From positions 1,302,001 to 1,366,000 of the forward strand of contig OY723266.1 in assembly GCA_963210315.1 (NCBI GenBank): a stretch of DNA of 64,000 nucleotides, in the 5' to 3' direction. The stretch comes from Rhynchopus euleeides (Eukaryota; Euglenozoa; Diplonemea; Diplonemida; Diplonemidae). Position numbers and translations under genes: made by a program. The notes beneath the pieces were generated by a model that was not told the DNA's origin, made no database searches, and saw only the letters and a list, made by a program, of their open reading frames with translations. This document shows, one piece after another, positions 31,901 through 41,105 of the stretch. Position 1 is the stretch's first letter. Every line of letters begins with the position of its first letter.

Positions 31901-32280
31901 ATAGTCTGTTCAACTTTGTGTGCACCTGCGACGTGTCACCTACCGGCACCCCCCTCTACGGGTCTGCCACCGGCAAGCAGGCCAACTGCACATCCACACC
32001 GATTGTGTCGCCTCCCACCCCGATGCCTTCCGATGTGTCGTCTGCCACCGACACGACCACCGATAAGGACACCGATAAGGACACCGACTCGAGCCCTTCC
32101 CTCTGGTGGGTCCCTGTTGTCATCACCAGTGTCTTGGCACTGTGCGGCATGGCGGCGTACGTCGCATTCAGGAATCGCAAGCCCGAGTTGAGCGTCAATG
32201 AGTTCATGGAGCTTGAGGAGAGCTCTGATCGTTCACAAGCCATTCACGGTGACATGACTGCCGAGCAAGTCAGTGTGTGA
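25921..32280 (+). CDS. Giant CAP-EGF-TM protein (array B, copy 2)
   Basis: The 2119-residue translation is the same as copy 1. The only coding difference noticed is synonymous (a Lys codon, G at 20135 in copy 1 and A at 29526 here; copies 3 and 4 also have A). The ATG at 25921 directly follows gcggcaggaag, as in copy 1. All 38 EGF-like modules, both higher-order blocks (26728-28701 and 29290-30966), the TM helix and the short tail are intact. Copy 1 therefore carries a private nucleotide, and copies 2-4 look more recently homogenised with each other. Confidence 0.93.
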   Translation: MRCLVAAAAVALFVGHAEGRCTTEARVSWCGSFTKTPAPADAKSVCSGKKDCSPMGLLDWQIERVLAQHNFYREKHGACPVTYSKDIESWSIASAGMVSTCNTGRLKHNSVGSYGENIAMVGVNGIDASTWDAAEGVRNWYCKEEGCYDYNTDVFIYDAGHMSQVAWKGSTEIGCSICSKDNGYTAVYMMCNYKAGGNIRGRFSTNVLRPNTAPSGCAPAPSPETDECGSNPCGADQLCEDKDKTKSNDYTCTCKTDGSIKVTGKAATCTNDECDSNPCGGEQTCDDKNTGAKSLGDFECTCKSDTTVTKKGGQATCSKDECANDRCGTDQTCTDPNPSPTSTGDYQCKCKNGVTATGGKATCVTDECGTNPCGTEQTCVDKNTASDSKNDFECTCKSDTTITKKGGQATCSKDECANDRCGTDQTCTDPNPSPTSTGDYQCKCKNGVTATGGKATCEADECGANPCGTEQTCVDKNTASDSKNDYECTCKSDTSITKKGGQATCTKDECANDRCGTDQTCTDPNPSPTSTGDYQCKCDNGVTATGGKATCVTDECGTNPCGTEQTCVDKNTATNSKNDYECTCKSDTTITKKGGQATCSKDECANDRCGTDQTCTDPNPSPTSTGDYQCKCKNGVTATGGKATCVTDECGTNPCGTEQTCVDKNTASNSKNDYECTCKSDTSIMTKGAQATCTKDECANDRCGTDQTCTDPNPSPTSTGDYQCKCKNGVTATGGKATCVTDECGTNPCGTEQTCVDKNTASNSKNDFECTCKSDTSITTKGGQATCSNDECANDRCGTDQTCTDPNPSPTSTGDYQCKCSNGVTATGGKATCVTDECGTNPCGTEQTCVDKNTASNSKNDYECTCKSDTTITKKGGQATCSKDECANDRCGTDQTCTDPNPSPSSTGDYQCKCKNGVTATGGKATCVTDECQPNPCGTEQTCTDKNTASNSKNGFECVCKDDPATKKTGGSVPQCVVDECAATPNPCGTQTCEDAKKGVSQKNDFVCKCPAPSTVTAVAKPAVCAAGTEDECKAAPCGADQTCVDPDQTVGTKNDYTCTCAKGTGSATGKAATCVLDECEADPCDGTQDCKDPDTSVGKTGDFTCSCKAPLVGTATGKAATCTDDECVAKPCGDVQTCNDPDQSSSVHNDYTCTCDNGVVATGTKATCEIDECVAMPCGDQICEDPNKSKLVQGDFICKCKDDNTITQTAGPAKCVDDECLAKPCGDVQTCNDPDKSPSVHNDYTCTCDNGVKATGAKATCEIDECVAKPCGDQICEDPNKSKLVQGDFICKCKDDATITQTAGPAKCVDDECLAKPCGDVQKCNDPDVSPSVHNDYTCTCDNGVVATGTKATCEIDECLANPCGTGQVCEDPNKSKLVSHDFICKCKDDQTITQKDGPAKCTIDECEAKPCDAGQKCNDPNMSPSIHHDYTCTCDNGVVATGAKATCEIDECEAKPCGDQICEDPNKSKLVSHDFICKCKDDQTITQKDGPAKCTIDECEAKPCDVGQKCKDPNTSPSVHHDYTCTCDNGVVATGAKATCEIDECEAKPCGDQICEDPNKSKAVSHDFICKCKDDQTITQKDGPAKCTIDECEAKPCDAGQKCKDPNTSPSVHHDYTCTCDNGVVATGTKATCEIDECVAKPCGDQICEDPNKSKLVQGDFICKCKDDQTITHVGGAVICTLNDCDSKPCGDVQECTDPKPTLDSHYDFECKCDNGVTATGAKATCEIDECETNPCGQDQLCEDPNKAKSSQHDFLCKCKDDETIWKKDGRALCVKDECEPNPCGADQTCTEGSKSPKNQLDFTCACANNPDNTQVGDSVPSCGVDECDAVPCGVGQSCFDPDFGTSGDFQCQCRGGKQKSVGKKLDECDECTMGLNPCTGPLGEVEDCVDMNKSPESMGDFKCKCPNHDIENIGGPAQCSLQGECKNFPCGDTHIHCDDPNPAQDNDFRCTCMPGSNGTSVGEPVVCTIDECAAGPCGADQTCTDPDMHWDSLFNFVCTCDVSPTGTPLYGSATGKQANCTSTPIVSPPTPMPSDVSSATDTTTDKDTDKDTDSSPSLWWVPVVITSVLALCGMAAYVAFRNRKPELSVNEFMELEESSDRSQAIHGDMTAEQVSV

Positions 32281-35200
32281 TGTTGGATGTGTGTGTCTCC
32301 TCACCATCTCGGAATGTGTTTGTCGAGTGGTACGTGTGGCTGTTGCCCGTGATTCTGTCCAACATGGGCAGGCGGTTTTTACCATATTCCCGGGCTGTGA
32401 AATGGAATTTTATCACCCCCACACCCCCTTTTGCATCAAGCAGCGCTGGAAGCGCAAGAAGAATGGGAACCAGAGAACTTCACAGATCGAAATATTTTGC
32501 AGCAGCACAGTGCAGTTGGAGATGAAGCGGCGCCCCGTCCTGCGACCCCTTTGTCCTTTGTTCTTTTGTGCTCCTTTCACACCACTGAGTGCACCCCGTT
32601 GTGCTTGGTGTGGGACGCGTTCAACGAATCGTGTAACGTTGTCAATGAGTGGTCTGGTCGCAGCAACAGGATGCTTTTTTGTTGGTCTCTCTCTTTTTTT
32701 ATTGCACACGCGCAGTGTGATTGGGAACTATACGGCATTAGCAGCCAGTGTGTGGTCTATTCGATTTCTTTTGTGTGTTGCACACACCCCATCACCGTGC
32801 GCCACAGGTTCAGTGGCTGCGTACAACGAAATTCTACGCTCATCTGGGCTTAATATATGTGAGGGGCTCCCCAATTTTTTGACGGTGGCATGTGTCGATA
32901 GTGTTCCATTTCCCCCCGGCAAGTGAGTACGGCTCCTCTCTCAGGGACCAGTGCTCGGATTCAGCCTCGGGCGCCGGAGGATAGTCCAAAAAATGGGCTC
33001 CGGGACCGACATGCCGCAGCCCCGTGCACAAGGACCTGGCTACAAGACAGGCACATGCCACAGGGGGGTCTGGGGGGCGGAGCCCCCAGCCGCCGGAGGC
33101 CACGGTAGTGAATGTCCGTCCCTTCGCTGCCTGCGTTTTCTCGGGGTTTGACAAAGAAACTGGACAGAAAAACGGTCGGGTAAGTTGCTCGCAGTCTGTG
33201 GGCATGAGTCCACTCCCATCTGCGAGGCTGCCCAACCGCCACCAGCCCCCCCCCCCCCCCCCCCGAAGTCGTGAAGTAACGAAGGAAATCGTACGACTGA
33301 GGGGGTCTTTGCTACGGGGTGATCGTCAGTGCATTTTGGTGCATTTCCTGTTGAATTGGCTGAAAACTGACGAAGTTTGTCGAAGTTTGTCGACCAGCGA
33401 AGACCCCCTGAAGCTTTTGGATTAGCACCTTCATGCCACTTCACAGGGCCTCAACACAGCCTTGAGACAGCAAGTGTGCGCTCAACAAAAGGTAGTCCGG
33501 AACTGTTCTCCCAGTCGCTGGACAGGGTGTCTATAATAAAGCGAAAGGAGTACGATTTTTTTCCTTGATGTGAGGGATCGCCTCAGTTTAGACCCCCAAT
33601 GATATGCTCTGCATGTGCCGTGCTGATTCTTTTCTACTTCGTCCCTGTCCCTCCCTCTGTGCTTTTTTGCATTCTTTTGTGGCTGGGCTTGTGTGAGGTT
33701 GCGACAGACAGCTTCAGACATTTCTGCCGTTTATTTCAACTCAGCGTGTGGCCTCACAGGCCTCACGCCCCCAAATCATTCCGCTTTCAGGAAGCACGCC
33801 ACGCACTTCCTGAGAGTTAGCTGGAGGAAACGAAGAAGTTGCAGCGCCGTCTGGCAACACCGCTGTGGTGTGGCTGTCACTACACCAACTAGAATTAAAA
33901 AAACAGAATCGATTGGGTTCGAGGGCAGTGCTGACAATACATCGCTGCGCTAACCCACGACTTGCTTTCTGGATGCAATGAAGCCTCTCTGGACCCATGG
34001 TCGGAGTTGCAGTCAATTGCCGCCGGGTTCTTTCATCTTTTCGAGTCTCCAGGTACACCACCCCTATAAAAAAAAAGTCTGTCCAGCCTGGATCAGGGGT
34101 CTTCGCCACGGCACCGAAAGTGGTGCGTTTGTTCTTGGCGTTCTTCATAATAATTATCTGTGAGGAAAACGCTGAAAACTATGCCGATAGCGAACTATCC
34201 CCTGAAGGCGAAACAACAGTCGGAATCATCATCATCTCGACATCCCCACCTCCCCTGGCACTAACATACATCATGCCTTGCTCCTTGACCTTTGCTGTGC
34301 TCTCTTCTTGATCGTAGTCACCCTGTGCATCTCTGGATGAAACGCGAAGCGGCGCTCTAAGGGTATGCGTTGGTTTGGGTTTCCCAGGCCAACGGACACC
34401 CCCTGGCCTGCTGCGTGTGTGCTGTGTGTGTGGTGATCGCAATTGCAGGGATGTGCTGTCGAAATTAATCGTGTTTTGTCTGCTGCAAGAATCTACAATC
34501 ACAAAAAAACTGCAACAAGAAAGCGGGCGTGTCTCCTGCATGTCCTGTTCAAGTTGGTGTTTCCAGATTGGGATTTATTTTGTGCTTCATACCCCGGTAG
34601 CATTCTCAGGAAGAGTCTGAAGGTGCCTGCCCTGGCTGGCCTTTTGAGGTGTTCGCTTCTGTTCTGACTCGCAGAGTTCCGAACCATCCGATCACCCCGA
34701 CTTCACACACACTTCACCACCGAGACGTTGCGCCAATACCGGGACAAGATCTTCCTCCCTCAGCTTTATTTTGACCCGTTTTCTGCTGCAAGACGATGGG
34801 GCACTCAGGGCAGTATTGCGAGAAGCTTGGCCGAGTGCACCAGGCTAGGACACTCTCGTCCCAATCTGGAGACTGCTCACCCCATGCACCCCCACCCCAT
34901 TGTGTTTGATCTCCCTTTGCAGGGCAGGGGAAGCGGCTTGCTTGTGCCGTGTGTACAGGCAAGCCTTGCCACAGGGCTGTGGCTGCGTGCTTCCCTCGAG
35001 TCCCAAAGGAGCGGATCTCCGTCAGGTGTCGCATAAGAGGCACAGCTGTTCATGTCCCGGTCGTAGCTGCATGCCACCGCATGTGGACCCGGTCTGTTGG
35101 AAGGGCAGGATGGCAGGAGGCAGCCCACCCAAACCACCCACCCCCGCCCCCACCCCTTCACGTGGCGTGTGCATCCCAGCAGTGGTGCTGCCCTGTGCGG

Positions 35201-35309
35201 CAGTGTGTTCCTTTTTATAGACCCTCTCACGTGCTGTCCATACCCCACCCCCTGGCAGGATTCTGTATTTCAGAGTTTGCTCTTCCTGGTCCTTGAGTGC
35301 GGCAGGAAG
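32281..35309. other. Array B spacer 2, no gene supported
   Basis: Collinear with spacer 1 apart from a C run of 19 instead of 21 (33246-33264). The 45-base 3' element is at 32441-32485. No additional features were seen. Confidence 0.82.
32956..33118 (-). repeat. Dispersed repeat R1 in array B spacer 2 (inverted)
   Basis: Same as the copy at 23565-23727; the hairpin core is 33061-33118. Confidence 0.8.
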
Positions 35310-38300
35310 ATGAGGTGTCTGGTGGCTGCTGCCGCTGTGGCGCTGTTTGTGGGCCATGCTGAGGGCAGATGCACAACTGAAGCAAGGGTGTCGTGGTGTG
35401 GAAGCTTCACGAAGACACCTGCACCAGCAGATGCCAAGTCTGTCTGTTCCGGGAAGAAGGACTGTAGCCCGATGGGGCTGCTGGATTGGCAGATCGAGAG
35501 GGTGCTGGCGCAGCACAACTTCTACCGTGAGAAGCACGGTGCGTGCCCGGTGACGTACAGCAAGGACATCGAGTCGTGGTCGATTGCAAGTGCAGGGATG
35601 GTGTCGACATGCAACACCGGTCGTTTGAAGCACAACAGCGTGGGATCGTACGGCGAGAACATCGCAATGGTGGGTGTCAATGGGATTGACGCGTCGACGT
35701 GGGATGCCGCAGAGGGCGTGCGGAACTGGTACTGCAAGGAGGAGGGGTGTTACGACTACAATACGGACGTCTTCATCTATGACGCAGGGCACATGTCGCA
35801 GGTGGCATGGAAGGGGTCCACAGAGATTGGTTGTTCCATCTGCAGCAAGGACAATGGCTACACTGCGGTGTACATGATGTGCAACTACAAAGCAGGAGGA
35901 AATATCAGAGGGAGGTTCTCCACAAACGTGTTGAGGCCCAACACAGCACCGTCGGGATGCGCACCGGCTCCTTCGCCTGAGACAGATGAGTGCGGCAGCA
36001 ACCCTTGTGGGGCTGACCAGCTCTGCGAGGACAAGGACAAGACGAAGAGTAATGACTACACCTGCACCTGCAAAACTGATGGCAGCATCAAAGTGACCGG
36101 CAAGGCTGCGACGTGCACAAACGACGAATGCGACAGCAACCCCTGTGGCGGTGAACAGACATGCGACGACAAGAACACTGGAGCCAAGAGCCTCGGTGAC
36201 TTCGAGTGCACCTGCAAGAGTGACACCACCGTGACGAAGAAGGGTGGGCAGGCAACTTGCTCGAAGGATGAGTGTGCCAACGACCGCTGCGGCACTGACC
36301 AGACGTGCACTGACCCGAACCCTTCACCGACCTCGACTGGTGACTACCAGTGCAAGTGCAAGAACGGTGTGACTGCGACTGGTGGCAAGGCGACTTGCGT
36401 GACTGACGAGTGTGGCACCAACCCGTGTGGGACTGAGCAGACGTGCGTTGACAAGAACACTGCGTCGGACTCGAAGAATGACTTCGAGTGCACCTGCAAG
36501 AGTGACACCACCATCACGAAGAAGGGTGGGCAGGCGACGTGCTCCAAGGATGAGTGTGCCAACGACCGCTGCGGCACTGACCAGACGTGCACTGACCCCA
36601 ACCCTTCACCGACCTCGACTGGTGACTACCAGTGCAAGTGCAAGAACGGTGTGACTGCGACTGGTGGCAAGGCGACTTGTGAAGCTGACGAGTGTGGCGC
36701 CAACCCGTGTGGGACTGAGCAGACGTGTGTTGACAAGAACACTGCGTCGGACTCGAAGAACGACTACGAGTGTACCTGCAAGAGTGACACCTCCATCACG
36801 AAGAAGGGTGGGCAGGCGACTTGCACGAAGGATGAGTGTGCCAACGACCGCTGCGGTACTGACCAGACGTGCACTGACCCGAACCCTTCACCGACGTCCA
36901 CTGGTGACTACCAGTGCAAGTGTGACAACGGTGTGACTGCGACTGGTGGCAAGGCGACTTGCGTGACTGACGAGTGTGGCACCAACCCGTGTGGGACTGA
37001 GCAGACGTGCGTTGACAAGAACACTGCCACGAACTCGAAGAACGACTACGAGTGCACCTGCAAGAGTGACACCACCATCACGAAGAAGGGTGGACAGGCG
37101 ACTTGCTCGAAGGATGAGTGTGCCAACGACCGCTGCGGCACTGACCAGACGTGCACTGACCCGAACCCTTCACCGACCTCGACTGGTGACTACCAGTGCA
37201 AGTGCAGCAACGGTGTGACTGCGACTGGTGGCAAGGCGACTTGCGTGACTGACGAGTGTGGCACCAACCCGTGTGGGACTGAGCAGACGTGCGTTGACAA
37301 GAACACTGCGTCGAACTCGAAGAACGACTACGAGTGCACCTGTAAGAGTGACACCACCATCACGAAGAAGGGTGGGCAGGCAACTTGTTCGAAGGATGAG
37401 TGTGCCAACGACCGCTGCGGCACTGACCAGACGTGCACTGACCCGAACCCTTCACCGAGTTCCACTGGTGACTACCAGTGCAAGTGCAAGAACGGTGTGA
37501 CCGCGACTGGTGGCAAGGCGACTTGCGTGACTGACGAGTGCCAGCCCAACCCGTGTGGAACTGAGCAGACGTGCACAGACAAGAACACTGCGTCGAACTC
37601 GAAGAACGGCTTCGAGTGTGTGTGCAAGGACGACCCCGCAACCAAGAAGACAGGTGGCAGCGTGCCGCAGTGTGTTGTGGACGAGTGTGCCGCGACGCCG
37701 AACCCGTGCGGGACGCAGACCTGTGAGGACGCCAAGAAGGGTGTGTCGCAGAAGAACGACTTCGTGTGCAAGTGCCCGGCACCCAGCACTGTGACGGCTG
37801 TTGCAAAGCCTGCCGTGTGCGCTGCAGGTACTGAGGACGAGTGCAAGGCGGCGCCGTGCGGTGCGGACCAGACTTGCGTGGACCCCGACCAGACTGTGGG
37901 GACCAAGAACGACTACACGTGCACGTGTGCGAAGGGAACGGGCAGTGCGACAGGCAAGGCTGCAACGTGTGTGCTTGACGAGTGCGAGGCTGACCCTTGC
38001 GACGGGACGCAGGACTGCAAGGATCCTGACACAAGTGTGGGGAAGACTGGCGACTTCACGTGCTCGTGCAAGGCACCGCTTGTCGGGACCGCGACTGGTA
38101 AGGCTGCGACCTGCACAGACGATGAATGCGTCGCGAAGCCGTGTGGTGACGTGCAGACATGCAACGACCCTGACCAGTCCTCGTCCGTGCACAACGACTA
38201 CACCTGCACGTGTGACAACGGTGTTGTGGCGACCGGTACAAAGGCGACTTGTGAGATTGACGAGTGTGTTGCGATGCCGTGCGGTGACCAGATCTGTGAG

Positions 38301-41105
38301 GACCCCAACAAGTCGAAGCTTGTGCAGGGTGACTTCATCTGCAAGTGCAAAGACGACAACACCATTACCCAGACAGCAGGACCTGCAAAGTGTGTCGATG
38401 ACGAGTGTCTGGCGAAGCCGTGTGGTGACGTGCAGACGTGCAACGACCCCGACAAGTCTCCTTCAGTGCACAACGACTACACCTGCACGTGTGATAACGG
38501 TGTGAAGGCGACCGGTGCAAAGGCGACTTGTGAGATTGACGAATGCGTGGCGAAGCCGTGCGGTGACCAGATCTGTGAGGACCCCAACAAGTCGAAGCTT
38601 GTGCAGGGTGACTTCATCTGCAAGTGCAAGGACGATGCGACCATCACACAGACGGCGGGTCCTGCAAAGTGTGTCGATGATGAGTGTCTGGCCAAACCGT
38701 GTGGTGACGTGCAGAAGTGCAACGACCCTGACGTGTCTCCTTCAGTGCACAACGACTACACCTGCACGTGTGACAACGGTGTGGTGGCGACTGGCACAAA
38801 GGCGACTTGTGAGATTGACGAGTGCCTGGCCAACCCGTGTGGGACTGGTCAGGTCTGTGAGGACCCCAACAAGTCGAAGCTTGTGTCGCACGACTTTATC
38901 TGCAAGTGCAAGGACGACCAGACCATCACGCAGAAGGATGGCCCCGCAAAGTGTACGATTGATGAGTGCGAGGCCAAGCCGTGCGATGCTGGGCAGAAGT
39001 GCAATGATCCCAACATGTCTCCTTCCATCCACCACGACTACACCTGCACGTGTGACAACGGTGTGGTGGCAACTGGCGCAAAGGCGACTTGTGAGATCGA
39101 CGAGTGCGAGGCGAAGCCGTGCGGTGACCAGATCTGTGAGGACCCCAACAAGTCGAAGCTTGTGTCGCACGACTTCATCTGCAAGTGCAAGGACGACCAG
39201 ACCATCACGCAGAAGGATGGCCCCGCAAAGTGTACGATTGATGAGTGCGAGGCCAAGCCGTGCGATGTTGGGCAGAAGTGCAAGGACCCCAACACGTCTC
39301 CTTCGGTCCACCACGACTACACCTGCACGTGTGACAACGGTGTCGTGGCGACCGGTGCAAAGGCGACTTGTGAGATTGACGAGTGCGAGGCGAAGCCGTG
39401 TGGTGACCAGATCTGTGAGGACCCCAACAAATCGAAGGCTGTGTCGCACGACTTCATCTGCAAGTGCAAGGACGATCAGACCATCACGCAGAAGGATGGC
39501 CCCGCAAAGTGTACGATTGATGAGTGCGAGGCCAAGCCGTGCGATGCTGGGCAGAAGTGCAAGGACCCCAACACGTCTCCTTCCGTCCACCACGACTACA
39601 CCTGCACGTGTGACAACGGTGTCGTGGCAACTGGTACAAAGGCGACTTGTGAGATTGACGAATGCGTGGCGAAGCCGTGCGGTGACCAGATCTGTGAGGA
39701 CCCCAACAAGTCGAAGCTTGTGCAGGGTGACTTCATCTGCAAGTGCAAGGACGACCAGACCATCACACATGTGGGTGGTGCCGTGATCTGCACTCTCAAC
39801 GACTGTGACAGCAAGCCGTGTGGTGACGTGCAGGAGTGCACAGACCCGAAGCCGACCCTCGACTCCCACTACGACTTCGAGTGCAAGTGTGACAACGGTG
39901 TGACGGCAACTGGCGCAAAGGCGACTTGTGAGATTGACGAGTGCGAGACGAACCCGTGCGGGCAGGACCAGCTGTGCGAGGACCCGAACAAGGCGAAGTC
40001 GAGCCAGCACGACTTCCTGTGCAAGTGCAAGGACGACGAGACGATCTGGAAGAAGGACGGGCGTGCCCTGTGTGTGAAGGACGAGTGCGAGCCGAACCCG
40101 TGTGGTGCCGACCAGACCTGCACGGAGGGGTCGAAGAGCCCCAAGAACCAGCTCGACTTCACGTGCGCGTGTGCTAACAATCCCGACAACACCCAGGTTG
40201 GGGACTCTGTGCCCTCCTGCGGTGTGGATGAGTGTGATGCGGTGCCGTGTGGCGTCGGTCAGAGCTGTTTTGACCCGGACTTCGGCACCTCCGGCGACTT
40301 CCAGTGCCAGTGCCGTGGCGGGAAGCAGAAGTCTGTTGGGAAGAAGCTGGACGAGTGTGACGAGTGCACGATGGGGCTGAACCCGTGCACGGGCCCGCTT
40401 GGTGAGGTTGAGGACTGCGTGGACATGAACAAGTCGCCTGAGAGCATGGGTGACTTCAAGTGCAAGTGTCCCAACCACGACATCGAGAACATCGGTGGCC
40501 CTGCACAGTGCAGCCTGCAAGGCGAGTGCAAGAACTTCCCGTGCGGCGACACTCACATCCATTGCGATGACCCCAACCCGGCGCAAGACAACGACTTCAG
40601 GTGCACCTGCATGCCCGGTTCTAACGGGACAAGCGTTGGGGAGCCTGTTGTGTGTACCATCGATGAATGCGCTGCTGGCCCGTGCGGTGCGGACCAGACG
40701 TGCACCGACCCCGACATGCATTGGGATAGTCTGTTCAACTTTGTGTGCACCTGCGACGTGTCACCTACCGGCACCCCCCTCTACGGGTCTGCCACCGGCA
40801 AGCAGGCCAACTGCACATCCACACCGATTGTGTCGCCTCCCACCCCGATGCCTTCCGATGTGTCGTCTGCCACCGACACGACCACCGATAAGGACACCGA
40901 TAAGGACACCGACTCGAGCCCTTCCCTCTGGTGGGTCCCTGTTGTCATCACCAGTGTCTTGGCACTGTGCGGCATGGCGGCGTACGTCGCATTCAGGAAT
41001 CGCAAGCCCGAGTTGAGCGTCAATGAGTTCATGGAGCTTGAGGAGAGCTCTGATCGTTCACAAGCCATTCACGGTGACATGACTGCCGAGCAAGTCAGTG
41101 TGTGA
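35310..41105 (+). CDS. Giant CAP-EGF-TM protein with a 188-residue internal deletion (array B, copy 3)
   Basis: The protein has 1931 residues, 34 EGF-like modules. Compared with copies 1, 2 and 4 it lacks exactly 564 bp, two 282-bp dimers. Module 9 and module 13 are fused: diagnostic base G at 37163 belongs to module 9, while A at 37172 and the downstream codon AGC (KCSNG) belong to module 13. The crossover thus lies in the shared aacccttc between them. Reading frame, cysteine pattern, CAP domain, TM and tail are unaffected, so the product should be a shorter-stalked version. The second higher-order block (38115-39791) is unchanged. Confidence 0.92.
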   Translation: MRCLVAAAAVALFVGHAEGRCTTEARVSWCGSFTKTPAPADAKSVCSGKKDCSPMGLLDWQIERVLAQHNFYREKHGACPVTYSKDIESWSIASAGMVSTCNTGRLKHNSVGSYGENIAMVGVNGIDASTWDAAEGVRNWYCKEEGCYDYNTDVFIYDAGHMSQVAWKGSTEIGCSICSKDNGYTAVYMMCNYKAGGNIRGRFSTNVLRPNTAPSGCAPAPSPETDECGSNPCGADQLCEDKDKTKSNDYTCTCKTDGSIKVTGKAATCTNDECDSNPCGGEQTCDDKNTGAKSLGDFECTCKSDTTVTKKGGQATCSKDECANDRCGTDQTCTDPNPSPTSTGDYQCKCKNGVTATGGKATCVTDECGTNPCGTEQTCVDKNTASDSKNDFECTCKSDTTITKKGGQATCSKDECANDRCGTDQTCTDPNPSPTSTGDYQCKCKNGVTATGGKATCEADECGANPCGTEQTCVDKNTASDSKNDYECTCKSDTSITKKGGQATCTKDECANDRCGTDQTCTDPNPSPTSTGDYQCKCDNGVTATGGKATCVTDECGTNPCGTEQTCVDKNTATNSKNDYECTCKSDTTITKKGGQATCSKDECANDRCGTDQTCTDPNPSPTSTGDYQCKCSNGVTATGGKATCVTDECGTNPCGTEQTCVDKNTASNSKNDYECTCKSDTTITKKGGQATCSKDECANDRCGTDQTCTDPNPSPSSTGDYQCKCKNGVTATGGKATCVTDECQPNPCGTEQTCTDKNTASNSKNGFECVCKDDPATKKTGGSVPQCVVDECAATPNPCGTQTCEDAKKGVSQKNDFVCKCPAPSTVTAVAKPAVCAAGTEDECKAAPCGADQTCVDPDQTVGTKNDYTCTCAKGTGSATGKAATCVLDECEADPCDGTQDCKDPDTSVGKTGDFTCSCKAPLVGTATGKAATCTDDECVAKPCGDVQTCNDPDQSSSVHNDYTCTCDNGVVATGTKATCEIDECVAMPCGDQICEDPNKSKLVQGDFICKCKDDNTITQTAGPAKCVDDECLAKPCGDVQTCNDPDKSPSVHNDYTCTCDNGVKATGAKATCEIDECVAKPCGDQICEDPNKSKLVQGDFICKCKDDATITQTAGPAKCVDDECLAKPCGDVQKCNDPDVSPSVHNDYTCTCDNGVVATGTKATCEIDECLANPCGTGQVCEDPNKSKLVSHDFICKCKDDQTITQKDGPAKCTIDECEAKPCDAGQKCNDPNMSPSIHHDYTCTCDNGVVATGAKATCEIDECEAKPCGDQICEDPNKSKLVSHDFICKCKDDQTITQKDGPAKCTIDECEAKPCDVGQKCKDPNTSPSVHHDYTCTCDNGVVATGAKATCEIDECEAKPCGDQICEDPNKSKAVSHDFICKCKDDQTITQKDGPAKCTIDECEAKPCDAGQKCKDPNTSPSVHHDYTCTCDNGVVATGTKATCEIDECVAKPCGDQICEDPNKSKLVQGDFICKCKDDQTITHVGGAVICTLNDCDSKPCGDVQECTDPKPTLDSHYDFECKCDNGVTATGAKATCEIDECETNPCGQDQLCEDPNKAKSSQHDFLCKCKDDETIWKKDGRALCVKDECEPNPCGADQTCTEGSKSPKNQLDFTCACANNPDNTQVGDSVPSCGVDECDAVPCGVGQSCFDPDFGTSGDFQCQCRGGKQKSVGKKLDECDECTMGLNPCTGPLGEVEDCVDMNKSPESMGDFKCKCPNHDIENIGGPAQCSLQGECKNFPCGDTHIHCDDPNPAQDNDFRCTCMPGSNGTSVGEPVVCTIDECAAGPCGADQTCTDPDMHWDSLFNFVCTCDVSPTGTPLYGSATGKQANCTSTPIVSPPTPMPSDVSSATDTTTDKDTDKDTDSSPSLWWVPVVITSVLALCGMAAYVAFRNRKPELSVNEFMELEESSDRSQAIHGDMTAEQVSV

